Source: Saccoglossus kowalevskii
Taxonomy: Eukaryota; Hemichordata; Enteropneusta; Harrimaniidae
DNA length: 23,261 bases
Direction: 5' to 3'
NCBI RefSeq assembly: GCF_000003605.2
Contig: NW_003112969.1
Location: 139,162 to 162,422 of the forward strand
In this document: positions 1 to 11,104 of the stretch, piece by piece
Layout: the number at the start of each line of letters is the position of its first letter
Numbering within the stretch: position 1 is the stretch's first letter
Program-made: the position numbers and the translations under genes
Notes under the pieces: generated by a model
What the model was told of the DNA's origin: nothing
Databases searched by the model: none
The model's input: only the letters and a program-made list of their open reading frames with translations

Positions 1-895
1 CAGCACACAGTACTGCAAATGTTTTTATATAATATACATATATACACAGTAGCTTCTGCAGCGTACACTATAACATTTCATATCAGAACTAGGGATTTCA
101 TTTTGCAAAGCCAGTGATTTCAAGAGATGACATCCTTCCAATTACCTTAGTTAAACTGAATGCATTATAATTATATCTTTTTATGTGGGGCAGCCATGCG
201 ACAATTTACAATCATTGACTGTACCCAGGGTAATATGATTATCATTGCATTATGGATGAGCCTAAAGGCAAGTAGAATGGAAAAACAGAAAGATCATTTG
301 TAAGACCCAGAACGACATCCTGCGAGTATAGAGTGGAGTAAGTAAATAATGAACAAACATACCATAAAAAAGAAACTATTAATAAATAGTAAATTGTAAA
401 ATAATTATACATGGCATTTTATAAATCTGCAATTACGCTCTGCAATTTTACAAAAAAAATGAACCATTTGTATACCAAACACCGCATACGATAACCCTGC
501 TGAATATCATGCATTTCCCTACCAAAATATTAATGTACCGTTCTGTACCGTATTTTCTATAATTTCTTTATTCATTTTGAAGCAAACAGATATAATTTCC
601 CACAACCTATCATTCTTGATCCATTTCTGCAGGATTATTTTGTGAAAGGTGACGACAGAATTAATTTGATTTTGCCGATCTTGTATCACCTAGGGGTCTT
701 GTTAGGAGGCGGATGCCAGATAAATAGCTGTCTACTTGGATTGTTCAGCAAGCAAATTCATATTTTCAAGTTTCGCAACCTATAGAAAAGTATCACATTT
801 CGGCTTCCTACTTTTGTAATCTAGCTGCTTATATTAAATATTTAAAATATCGGTGATAATAAAAGGATGGGTGCACAAGATAAGTTTTTCAATTT
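1..895. other. AT-rich unique sequence, no gene seen
   Basis: No open frame with coding character, RNA gene or tandem repeat is visible here. Stops are dense in all frames and the base composition is like the rest of the window's non-coding part. It is probably intergenic or intronic. Confidence 0.6.
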
Positions 896-936
896 TGTGT
901 ATGTGTGTGTGTGTGTGTGTATGTATAGGGGGGGGG
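896..936. repeat. GT microsatellite followed by a G run
   Basis: A run of GT dinucleotides, broken once by ATGTAT, leads directly into nine G residues. The 80-codon open frame starting at 867 reads straight through this run (VCVCVCVCM) and is therefore not a credible gene. Confidence 0.9.
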
Positions 937-2312
937 ATGAAGAGAGGTGTCAAGCTGTTTTACAGATGGTACATGTAACTGATATTTCATGTGGAAGAGG
1001 TACCAGTACAGTCAGATGTAACACACTAAATCTAAAAACATGTGACTTCTGTTCTGCGAAGCGATATAGTTCTGGTTTTGCTCAAAAACAAGAAAATTCC
1101 AGAAACTGAAATTATGTCATTCTGTGTTTCAGTCAATGAAATAAGATATGAATCACAATTTTCAAACTAACATAAATATCCCACAATGCAAATGCATTCT
1201 AGGTCAAACATTTCCCATGAGGCAAAGCTACAATGTCACATGCATTCATAAAATACTGGAAATTGAAGACAATCTACCTACTATCTATAAATAACATCAA
1301 TCAAAAACTTTGACAAATAAGATTTTTTAATACAATGTATTCATATTCTGCAATAAAATTAATCAATTTTGTCATTAGGATAACATTTCTTTTATACAAC
1401 CAGGTTTAATTTCATTGATTGCTTTTTGAAACATTGGATTTTTGAGACAGACAGATACATATATCTTGCATGGAATCTCCAAACAAAAGGTCAACAGATC
1501 TATCTGTCATGACTTAGGCCTGCGACATTGTCAATGACCTTAGCCATATATGACAATATTAGGATATGGTGAATGATTGAAACCACTGTTAAGGAGTCCC
1601 AAAAGAAAAGATGGTACTCTTGGGAGGATAACAAAACTGAACTACAACATCTTTACTCAAGTGTAATTTCAGACATTCAACAACGCTGACGCCCAGAGTA
1701 TACAGATTTGACTTGACACGGACATATTTAGTCAGGCAGAAAATCATACTCCCTTAAGAGCTTCTTTTAGCAAATCCTCTAATTTCCTGCTAGGAAATCT
1801 AGACTTAAATATTTAATGGACCCATAGATGTTATGAAGCAATGAAGGCAGCTGTGGTGATCATAGAAATACAATTTACATAAAGCTACTACACCTAGATG
1901 CATGCAAGTTATAAATGCGAAAGCTGTCAGAATTTAAAGTGGTGATAATATTTCAATCGTCAGTCGGCAATCTGTGACAACTACAAATCACACCTCGTAC
2001 ATGCACATCATCTACTTTAGTGGCAGTGAATTGTGCCTATTGTAACTAATACATCTATCATCGATTACGTAGATAATTCATCTATGCACCACACTGTGTC
2101 ATTAAAACAGCATTCTGACCAACAGCGTGGCTTCAAAACTACCATTTTGCTGTTAACGATACTCATTAATACCTAGACAGAAAATGCGCTTTTGATACTT
2201 ACTACAATGTATGTGTGTCATAGATAGAAGATACTACGGACAAAATTTTTTTTATATCGAGTAAAAAATATAAATCACAAATATTGAAATTTTAAATAAC
2301 AAAATGATTTTG
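937..2312. other. AT-rich unique sequence, no gene seen
   Basis: No coding region, RNA gene or repeat array is seen. A few short A/T runs occur (for example 2244-2255). Nothing suggests a function. Confidence 0.55.
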
Positions 2313-2326
2313 GTTACCATGGCAAC
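2313..2326. promoter_or_regulatory. Perfect match to the RFX X-box consensus
   Basis: The 14-mer GTTACCATGGCAAC fits the published X-box pattern RYYNYYATRRNRAC at every position and is nearly its own reverse complement (12 of 14 bases). In animals, RFX transcription factors bind such sites, typically near the start of ciliary genes and in intronic enhancers. No ciliary gene is visible in the window, so a role is inference. A weaker look-alike (GTTACCATAGTTAC) lies at 2615-2628. A single 14-bp degenerate match can arise by chance. Confidence 0.4.
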
Positions 2327-3240
2327 ACTTGAAATGTGTTCTAGTATTTCTATTACTATGTTGAAACAGTTATTACAGACATTTCCAAGACAAATGAATA
2401 CCTCAGATTAAGAAAATACATAAATTGAATTGGGAGAAAAAATTAATATGAGCCTAGTTATTGACTGAGGGAGTAATCCTACACTGTAATTCTTGTCTGT
2501 CAATATATTAATAAGGATAACCAGTGAGTAGCATTTTTACTGAGCTTGTCTTGATTATTTTATGATGATTGTGTTGGAAATCTCATTCCGTACAGGTATT
2601 ATGTCGTCTTTTAAGTTACCATAGTTACATCAAAGTTCCACAGCCCATTTAAAATGCTACTTTGAAATTACTACAAAAAATAAATATGCAACACGAAACG
2701 AAGTATGATATCAATATCATTCAACCGAGTGATGCTAGACAATTGTGACATGGAAAGCATTTATGGAGATTGAATTAATTGAAATGTCTAGAGTACGAAG
2801 GAGGCTTGTAGATTATAAAGCGGGCATTGATGGTACACGAAGATGAGACGCATCATTAGTATCGCAACAAAACCAAGAGACAGGACAAATTGCATTGAAC
2901 ACATACAAGTAACAGTTCTACGATGACTGAATACTAATTTAGCCAATTCGAAAGCAGACAGCATTTAGACAAGTCGCTACAGTTTTCAAGTGTAGAATGG
3001 GGAATGTTGCACTTATTGAATTTAATGAACACAGATACAGATGTGTTTCCGGTCAAAATAAATTATTTTTTAACAATCAAGTATACAATACGTGTGACTA
3101 TTGGTTTACATAATGGGGATGTGCTCTAACGGAACAAGCATTGACAATGCTTTGTCCCAGTTTTGTATTTGATGCAAAATTCCATTACTCATTTAATAAT
3201 CACTAATTGGTTCAAATCTCACAATAACACAGCCTATGGT
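2327..3240. other. AT-rich unique sequence, no gene seen
   Basis: No open frame, RNA gene or clear repeat is seen apart from the partial X-box-like site at 2615-2628. Confidence 0.55.
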
Positions 3241-3339
3241 ATACATGTAGTACTTGTATGCAAACTTTCAACTGAATCGGGCAACATATTAGCGAGGACT
3301 CAGCATGACATGAATAAAAACAAAATGGCCACCAGTCGG
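3241..3339 (+). repeat. Dispersed AAAATGGCC repeat, partial copy a
   Basis: The stretch resembles the right half of the copies at 6981-7170, 16928-17089 and 17227-17412. Shared landmarks are an AAACTTTCAA/AAGTTTGAA-like segment, CAGCAT..CATGAATAAAAAC, then ACAAAATGGCCACCAGTCGG at 3320-3339. The left half is not clearly recognisable here. The family has no evident coding capacity; it is most likely an old non-autonomous mobile element or its relic. Confidence 0.5.
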
Positions 3340-3376
3340 CTGTTTTTGTTTGAATTTCAAATGGATTACGGTGTAT

Positions 3377-3447
3377 ATGAAGGGTTGTGGTGCACCATGG
3401 GAAATGATGGGTTATGGTGCTCCATGAGGAATGATGGGTTGTGGTAA
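3377..3447. repeat. 27-bp minisatellite, about 2.6 copies
   Basis: Units begin with ATGAAGGGTTGTGG or ATGATGGGTTRTGG at 3377, 3404 and 3431 (period 27). Because 27 is a multiple of three, the array keeps a frame open (repeated GLWC-type peptide), which accounts for the tail of the 94-codon frame at 3163-3447. That frame is not taken as a gene. Confidence 0.8.
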
Positions 3448-4233
3448 ATATTACACATTAATGAAATGCAGCAACTACACATTAAGGTCATCCCATTAAG
3501 ATAATATTCATAAAACAGATTTCAGATGTTACCATTTGAAAAGAATTATAGATTTATAGATAATCTGTGTTTGGAGGAAAATCCATATACAGACTCAGAT
3601 TTACAGAAACAAATACTTTTCAATAACTAGACTGGATTTTTGACAGGACCTCAATCATGTCATACCAACTAAATCAATTTATTCATAGAATGTATGTAAT
3701 TACAAGATGCAAAGAATTATATTGCATTTCTCCATCTGTCAAAACATGGTAGACTGCTAGACTGCCAGTGTTGTCATTTCTTTTATGATCTTGTGATCTT
3801 CGAAAACCAGTATGAAATATAAAATTGAAATAATCCAATTTGTGAAACCATGCAAGCTTGCCTTTTCTATTGGGTTACAGGGACAGCGAACCACCGCAGA
3901 ATGGAGCAATATCTTATCTTTATAGCTACATGTATAATCTGCTTTATACTGAATAAACACTCATGAAACCCTTCTTTAGGGCATACTGTGGCCTACCGAA
4001 GTCAACATTTACATCAATCACTGTCAACAATGTAATGAGTTATAAAGTGGGAAGTGGATAATGTGGTCAACACCTTCACCTTGATAGTGATGTACCACAG
4101 TGTTAAACCAAGGACCAAATGTTTACACTCATTCAATACCCAAGAGCATCCCATAAATCAAGTTATGACAGCCAGAAATCAAAGATATAGATAGAGCTGA
4201 GCTGTGGCTAGAAACCAGGCCTCTATATAATTG
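3448..4233. other. AT-rich unique sequence, no gene seen
   Basis: No supported feature. The minus-strand 67-codon open frame at 3757-3960 has no recognisable domain and is near the length expected by chance. Confidence 0.55.

Positions 4234-4291
<58 letters not shown>
4234..4291. repeat. TCA (ATC/GAT) trinucleotide microsatellite
   Basis: About 19 uninterrupted copies of TCA. The purity of the run suggests a young, length-variable locus. No surrounding reading frame is long enough to make this an encoded amino-acid tract. Confidence 0.95.
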
Positions 4292-5851
4292 ATTGAAGTG
4301 AAATACAAGACCACATAGACACTAACCAGATGATGGAGAACTGAATGCAATAAGTTTCCTCTCACACCAATTAGAATTAGAATCTCCATGCATTAATTTA
4401 TTTGTTAAATGAATAAGACAAAACTTATACAGTGCTTGAAATTATCAGAAGCCTAAGGCACATAGACTACCAACTCTTGTTCTAGGGTTACCATTTTCTA
4501 AATGACTGAACTACTAAAAATTTGCAAAATAATGACACCCGTGTTTTTCACATTCACCAATTTTTCTCTCAAAGTTATGGATGTCATACAATATTATTTA
4601 TTTATTTATTTGTGCTCACACTTGTTTCCATGACTACTAAGTATCTACTAAACCTAAGGGACTACCCCTAGGCTTCGTAGGCTTCCAAGCAATTTTGTTA
4701 ATTTCAGGCCCTGTTTTATCAGTAGCATAACTAGATGTGCAGAGCTTGTGGAAACTCAATAAAATTATGTTTTTAAATAATTTGAATATCTATTAGTTCT
4801 AGTTCAGTTCAGGTAGCCTTGAGATATACCGTATTATAGTTGAGTTACACCCAAATTTTAAGTTGAATTATCAATTAAAATATAACATTGTGATTATTAA
4901 TACTGAATACAAATAACGATCCCATGTGGTAAATTTAAGTCAGCGGAGAAATCTGTACCACATGTCGGTTACATGGTACATATTCTAGGTGAATTTGAAC
5001 AATTATCTTATCAGTGTAACCATGGATACGAACATCACCATGGGGTAAGTAATGAAACCCTAAACAGGAAAATATCTGGACAAACTTTTTAAAAATGTTG
5101 ACAGCATATGTGGGAGTGAAATGGCTACATAGTTGCCATCGGATACCACTATTGTATATTGTGTTTAGAGTAAAAACGCTGATATCTGTGATTAAGACAT
5201 TCTGTGTATAGATTCTTTGGGTTAAGTTATTCCAAATCTCGCTATCATTTACATACAGCACAGACCCCATCCTACCAAATCCATAGTATTGATATCATGT
5301 CTAATTCCCACATGCTGATAAGGTTTATCAAGTTAAATATTTTAAACCTCACTCAAACTGGCATTGATATTTGAAGCAATGTTTACGAATGCCTAGACGG
5401 ATTGTTTTTCAATAAAACAGCGAATTCTAGTAGGATGTCTTTTTTATACAAAACTAAAAGCTTCAGTGTGTAAATCAAACCCAAGCTGAGTAAAACATTG
5501 AGAACTATAATTGAAGAGAAATTAGCAGATTAATTGATCTACATGTATAGACAGAAAGATAACAAAAGTTGAAATTTGTTTCCCCCTCAATGTGGGACCC
5601 TTGTTTCTGAGGTGTTCATAACAGGTAATTTTAATGATAAAGCACATTGGCCTTGTACATGATCTGATGTTGAAATAAACAACTCTGACTGTCATTAGAA
5701 TAAATCACTAGAATGTCGGGATGGTCAGGAATATAGTACGCCTCAATTTTGGTGTTTATCTCCAGCAATTTAGGTATCTTTTAATTATTAACTTTTAATT
5801 ATTATAAATTGTTCTGCACTTTTTTCTTATATTTATCAACATTTCTGGAAA
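4292..5851. other. AT-rich unique sequence with one 111-codon open frame
   Basis: A short ATTT run lies at 4592-4611. A minus-strand ATG-initiated frame of 111 codons (4935-5270) is the longest in unique sequence. It has no signal peptide, domain or motif I recognise, its composition follows the local AT richness, and a rough estimate from base composition says a frame this long could occur by chance in a window of this size. A GTAACCATGGATAC near-palindrome at 5016-5029 is a weak X-box look-alike with two mismatches. Otherwise no feature is seen. Confidence 0.5.
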
Positions 5852-6025
5852 TGAACCTTAATTTTGGAGCCAACAGACAAAATATGAGTCAATTTTCAGT
5901 TTTTACTCAAAAAATTATTATTATTGCTATTTTTGTCCTTAATCTTTTGAAGGAAAGTATAGACTATAAACAGGACTATTTTTGAATTTGTGATGAAAAG
6001 AGGGAACTGGTGGTGAAAAGGTTAA
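5852..6025 (+). mobile_element. TTAA-type MITE-like element, copy 1
   Basis: This 174-bp segment aligns over its whole length with the reverse complement of 21426-21598 (173 bp), sharing long landmarks such as TCAATTTTCAGTTTTTACT and GAAGGAAAGT. Its right end, CTGGTGGTGAAAAGGTTAA, is identical to the right end of the other copy read on the plus strand. The left end (TGAACCTTAATTTTGGAGCC) is eroded. No protein is encoded, so it is non-autonomous. A TTAA end with a short inverted repeat is the habit of piggyBac-type transposons; that assignment is inference. Confidence 0.65.
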
Positions 6026-6980
6026 TGTTAACCTATACGTACTTTGTTAGTAAGAAGTACAACAGTGAAATTAGTAACTGATAGACAATATAGGCTAATA
6101 ACCAGATAACATAAACTACCTATCATGGTATGAAATGCATGATAGAATTGAACCAACATGGAATCACCAATAAATATCAAGAGACAGCAGGTAATCTTTA
6201 GTGAGTTGATGCATATACAAAATGTACCACCATATCAATGTCCCCTTTAGCAGGACTGATTTTGTAGGGATTCTGAGTCAAAATTTAATCCTTATAATAA
6301 AGTTGAGTCAGCTTATTGACTGCACAGAAGTCTTAGGAAGTAAATAAAATCGTATGTGACTGCATGATGACTTGGTGCACAAAACAAAAATGTTTTGGCT
6401 CCTGGTTTCCTTCGTTTCAACACTTATAATTGTTTATAAAATATGAATTTCATTTTACCAAATTCCATAACTATGATGTAAGTAAGATGTTTTTCAAGAT
6501 TACTATCTCATTGTACGATTGTCTGTTGCACCAGTGAATAAGCACAACTAGTTGCGTCACAGCAAATCATAGTGTCTCAGTAACATGTCATAACGGCTTA
6601 GGGAGTACACTGCACATCCTTGCTATGGCTGGCAGTCATAATAATAGAAGTCCACTCATAAATGAAAATATTATTTTATCCACAGAATAAATTATAGCCC
6701 CCGGTCAATAAATTGACTTAAAATGTTGTTAATGTCAATTCAAGTTCATGTATTTGGCTGAATTAACATTTGAGGAAAATTATGTTTTGTCTTTGTAACA
6801 ATTGCGAACAAAATCTGTCAAGGAATTTATGAAAAATGGTTGAGAACACATAAAAATAAAAACATGGCCATTTTAATCAAAGCACGAAACAAACATCACA
6901 TATAATTAATACCAAATAAAACCGACCCAGGCATGCCTACAAAATGATTGATGGAGGAAATTTTTTTTAAATTTGAGAAC
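6026..6980. other. AT-rich unique sequence, no gene seen
   Basis: No coding region or array. An ACATGGCCATTTTAATCAAAG stretch near 6863 recalls the dispersed AAAATGGCC family but is too short to call. Confidence 0.5.
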
Positions 6981-7170
6981 ATTTTTTGGGACTAAAATGG
7001 CCACCAGTCATTTGATTTTCATTAAAACCCTAAAACAAAATCAGTGAAATTGTATGAGAAAATGGGTATTAAGTTTAGGAAAAATATAATGTTTGAACAT
7101 GATTTGTCAGGGCAAGTCAGAGATAAAGTTCCCAAACAGCATTCATTAAAAGAAAAATGCCTGCCAGTCA
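6981..7170 (+). repeat. Dispersed AAAATGGCC repeat, copy b
   Basis: The copy begins TTTTTTGGGACTAAAATGGCC and ends with CATTCATTAAAAGAAAAATG then CCTGCCAGTC. It shares TGTTTGAACATGAT and AACAGCATTCATTAAAA with copy c at 16928-17089, far beyond chance for unique DNA. Both ends carry the same AAAATGGCC-like motif in direct orientation. No coding capacity is visible. Confidence 0.6.
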
Positions 7171-8854
7171 ACCTCTGTATCTGTTTGTGGACTGCGTTCA
7201 AATGAGGACTTTCATATGTACAATGTATCTGTTAAATTTCCTCTCCCATTAATATAATTTTCACTTAGGCACATTTTTAATGGTAATTTATAAATGATTC
7301 ATACACATTACTTCTAGCAGACCTTGCATGACACTTAAATCCAAAGTGGCAGTTTTATTGGCTATAGAAACCAAACAGACGTCAAGAAGAAGTCAAAAAT
7401 GTAAAGTTGATGTCACCGGACGCCAGGTGAACTGGGCATGACTGATTATGAAAAATAACAATGAATATAAAATGATCTCACCTACTAGTTTTGTGCACAG
7501 AGAATATGATACAAAAAAATGCGTTGAAATAGAAAATTATAAAATATAATCAGTGTTTATACATATTTGAAACAAAAATTACAGTTAACAATATCCTTGG
7601 GAAATCCGAAAGAAAAACATGGAGCAGAATAACTGCATAGTCTGATGGAATGCAAGCTGAATTTGTCTGCAAACATTCAGGAATTGAAGTCAACACTTGT
7701 TGCATAACCTCTGGCCCCATCAATTACAACGCTGTATCCATGAATACTTAACACTTCTTTCCTGATGCCATTATAAAGTCACCGCATAACATAAATGTTT
7801 AGTGAAACTCAATTACATGCCACATCTCCATGATTCGACCTAATATATCACAATATCCATAATTAAATTTTACCAGTTGATTTAGTTAGAACAAAGAGTG
7901 AAACTGAATTAACTTGGCTGCAATTCAGAGACGTACACAGAATGTTAATACTACAGGGGCCAGTGATTGCGTGCAGGGTTTTCATACCATGACCGTCTTT
8001 GTATTATGAAACTACATGGTGATCATTGGCCGAACTGGTAATGAAGAAAGCAGCGAATCTGGGAATTTCCACAAATTGTATCATGGGGAAATTGTTTCAA
8101 CATAAGGATAAGGAATGGTTTGTTTAAAATGACAGTCGGGGAGCTACAGCAACACATGAGGGAGCTGTTCGAATTTAGACATGCTCAGTGGGCCCATGTG
8201 GTCAGTTATTACATGTACTTTGATTGCCATACTTAAACTTGTATGAAGACTGCCATCTTTTCAAAGACTGACATATTGTGAGTAAAATAAATTGAAATGT
8301 GGCAATTGACACTGACGGAGGGATCAGGTGGGATGTCCATCAATAATTAGATGGTTTACCGCTTATACTACAAATTCTGACGAGCTGTTAAAATCTACCA
8401 GACTAGGGAGTCTGGTAAATATGTAGATGTCACATTTGGATTATATGGTAATTCTAGTGCTGCAAAGCTGCTGTATGTCTGTATGAAAAGCATGTTTCAT
8501 TTTAAATCCAAGCGTTTTCTGATTAGGTCAGGTAGTGTAAGGAAAGGTGATAATCGAAGCATGCCACAAATACAATCTAGACAAACACAAAAATAAAATC
8601 CCATCAGTGTCAAATACAATACAGCAACTGTAGAAGACTTGTTTTCACAAACTGTACTTAATAATACATGTACAAGGCATCTACAGGAAGGATTTCTCAG
8701 AAAGTAACATGACCACAACTGACAGAATACTTCAGACCTTCATCAAAATTTCTGAGATTGTACTAATTCCTTGTAAAAAAAACCCGGAAACTGAGACAAA
8801 ACGTGCATGTACACATTTTATTGCATACAAGTACTAAATCCCTATAAATTGTCA
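7171..8854. other. AT-rich unique sequence, no gene seen
   Basis: No supported gene, RNA or array. The 73-codon minus frame at 8497-8718 is AT-driven and unrecognised. Confidence 0.55.
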
Positions 8855-9406
8855 TTAACCCTGTGAGCACCAAAGCAGCTACCGTCACCATCCACAAAAT
8901 AGTTCCCATTTGTAGTCTGCTCTTTTTCTACACAAAATGGTAAAAAACTTCAATTTTTTGGGAGAAAAATCTGGAAACAATGTCATATTCAGTCTGTTTA
9001 ATTTAAAATTGAGATTGAATTCTGTGAAAATTATAGAAAATGTGAAAAAATTTCAATTTTTTGGGAGAAAAATCTGGAAGCAATGTCATATTCAGTCTGT
9101 TTAATCTAAAATTGAAATTGAATTCTGTGAAAATTACAGCAAATGTGAACAAATTTCAATTTTTTGGGAGAAAAATCCGGAAACAATGTCATATTCAGTT
9201 TGTTTAATTTAAAATTGAGATTGAATTCTGTGAAAATTACAGCAAATGTGAACAAATTTCAATTTTTTGGAGAAAAATCTGGAAACAATGTCATATTCAG
9301 TCTGTTTAATTTAAAATTGAGATTGAATTCTGTGAAAATTACAGCAAATGTGAACAAATTTACTCAAAGTTGAGCGGTAACAAAATTTTGCACTCAAACC
9401 CTTTAA
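8855..9406. mobile_element. Possible TTAA-bounded element holding a minisatellite
   Basis: The block starts CATTAACCCTGTGAGCACC and ends GCACTCAAACCCTTTAATG, so it has TTAA at each end and a weak inverted repeat of about 22 bp (CATTAA, then GAG and CAAA matching). It contains the four 103-bp copies. No transposase is encoded. The inverted repeat is imperfect, so the boundaries are tentative. Confidence 0.35.
8941..9361. repeat. 103-bp tandem repeat, four copies
   Basis: The landmark TTTCAATTTTTTGGGAGAAA recurs with its C at 8951, 9054, 9157 and 9260, an exact 103-bp period; the last copy lost one G of the GGG. Copies are highly similar, with the third and fourth closest (both end ACAGCAAATGTGAACAAATT). 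The 69-codon frame at 9164-9373 and the minus frame at 9311-9568 are by-products of the repeat. Confidence 0.95.
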
Positions 9407-10185
9407 TGGCTTGCAGCAATGTTTAATTGATTCATTTCTAATGAAAAAAAAACATTCACCTGAAACATCAAAATAACGAGTAAGTGTGGAATAAATAAAA
9501 AACGCTTGCACATATGAAACTCTGATGTTGTAGGACACTAATGACTGTATTGTAGCAGTAGGTAACAAATCAAAGTTCTATAGCATATTGTAGTAAAACC
9601 TCACTGCAAGTAATGTCAATTCAAATCAACGTAAATGGTTTAAAAACACATGATAATTACAATTGCCATAAATTCTGTAACTATCCATTCAAAGGCTACA
9701 TTTTTTTACTCTGACCTGGAATTCTCACTGGAGTACTGAGTTGCACTCAGAGAATGTATCTTTCACGTCAGCACACCCACTTTTATTATACCGTACAGAT
9801 TGCATTGTGCGCCAGACGCGAGAGTACTGGCAGTAAAGCTCAGAGAAATTGACACATGCATTCAGTCTATCGTGCAAAACAAGCCAATCTAATAAGGAAG
9901 CAAAGTAGGGTTTCTATTGGATTTGACCTCGTCAGAAAGTGACAACCACTCATCGAATTTATGCATAGCAGTTCAACTGATAAAAGTGTTGCTATGCTTA
10001 CATTAACACTGCTGACTTGCAATGTTACAAGTTTACATATCATTGGTTGTGACAACTGTTACATTTATCAAGGTCTAATGGGTGCATTATCAATCTTATA
10101 TCAATCTTCTTTAAGAGTATGCGAGCATGGATGTACGTACTTAAATTATACCAACACCTGAGGCTGAGAATTCTAAATTCATTAA
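9407..10185. other. AT-rich unique sequence, no gene seen
   Basis: Two short overlapping open frames on opposite strands (9867-10055 minus, 9961-10161 plus) have no recognisable features. No array or RNA gene is seen. Confidence 0.55.
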
Positions 10186-10332
10186 GATAATTTGGATAAT
10201 TTAGATAATTGATAATTTGGATAGTTTATAGGTCAGATAATTGATAATTTGGATAATTTATAGTTTAGATAATTTGGATAATTAACAAATTTGATAATTG
10301 ATAATTGGGATAATCTATAGTTTAGATAAATA
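10186..10332. repeat. GATAATT array with 32-bp higher-order unit
   Basis: The stretch is built of 7- and 9-bp steps, GATAATT and GATAATTTG. These group into a 32-bp higher-order unit (7+9+9+7 bases) ending TATAGTTTA or TATAGGTCA, seen three times with one shortened 25-bp version between. It therefore holds a dense cluster of GATAA cores. It may be a simple AT-rich satellite; a role as GATA-factor sites is only a possibility. Confidence 0.8.
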
Positions 10333-11090
10333 AAATAATTTAATTTGAATTACTGATAGTTCAAATTAATTAATTTATTGATAATTCGGAAAATGATACA
10401 ATGTTATTGATATTATTGGTAATTTGCGACAGTTCACATAAAATTATAAAAAACTTATAATTGGATTACTAAGGGCATTCTGTTCAATCAGAAATTCTGA
10501 TAACAGACCATGACTGGATAATTGTGTTTTGACTATACAAAGTACATTATTTTTTCTCCGAGGGAGTACGATGATAAATTAGTTCTAAATGCATGTGATA
10601 AGGCAGTGTTATCATCAGTCATGTCTAATTGAGGGAAACCCTAAAAAAACACACCAATAATTGTATTGTAAATGCTATAGTGACGATTCAGCTGGTTGTT
10701 GCGATCACAAGTAAATGACATTAGTGACAACACAGCTGAGATGAAATCGGAGATTATTGTATACCGTAGTAGACATTTCATAGTCACACCAGACCTTCTC
10801 ATAATGAGAGCCATGTACAATGGTAGCTGTGTATTGATTGGGCTTAGGTTTCACATGTACCAATTTCAAATTTGGAATTAGCTATTTTCAAGGGGTAACC
10901 ACATATACATGTAAAGTCATGACAATCTTCAGCCTCCTTCTTGCTTATTATTCAAATTCTCTTTCCAAATATCTTACATGTACATATAGGCGAGTACTAA
11001 GCACAACTGTACAATGGAGTAAGTACTGATGTGAAACTTAAAATACAGTCATACCCGACTGACAACCCTATACATGTAATCTTACTAACG
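10333..11090. other. AT-rich unique sequence, no gene seen
   Basis: No supported feature. The small frames at 10696-10881 and 10838-11029 rely on non-ATG starts or are AT-driven, and show no domains. Confidence 0.55.
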
Positions 11091-11104
11091 CCCCCCCCCC
11101 TCCC
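11091..11104. repeat. C homopolymer run
   Basis: A run of ten C followed by T and CCC. It is low complexity and may be length-variable or a sequencing-error spot. Confidence 0.85.

Noticed and set aside
867..1109. 80-codon frame with a Val-Cys repeat
   Set aside because: The Val-Cys part is just the GT microsatellite and the G run; the remainder has no features.
3200..3220. GGTTCAAATC resembling a tRNA B box, suggesting a SINE
   Set aside because: No A box lies at the right distance upstream and no tRNA-like fold is visible.
4935..5270. 111-codon minus-strand frame starting at ATG
   Set aside because: Longest frame in unique sequence, but no domain, no signal peptide, no splice context and a length that is not clearly beyond chance for the window. 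A protein search and RNA-seq would decide.
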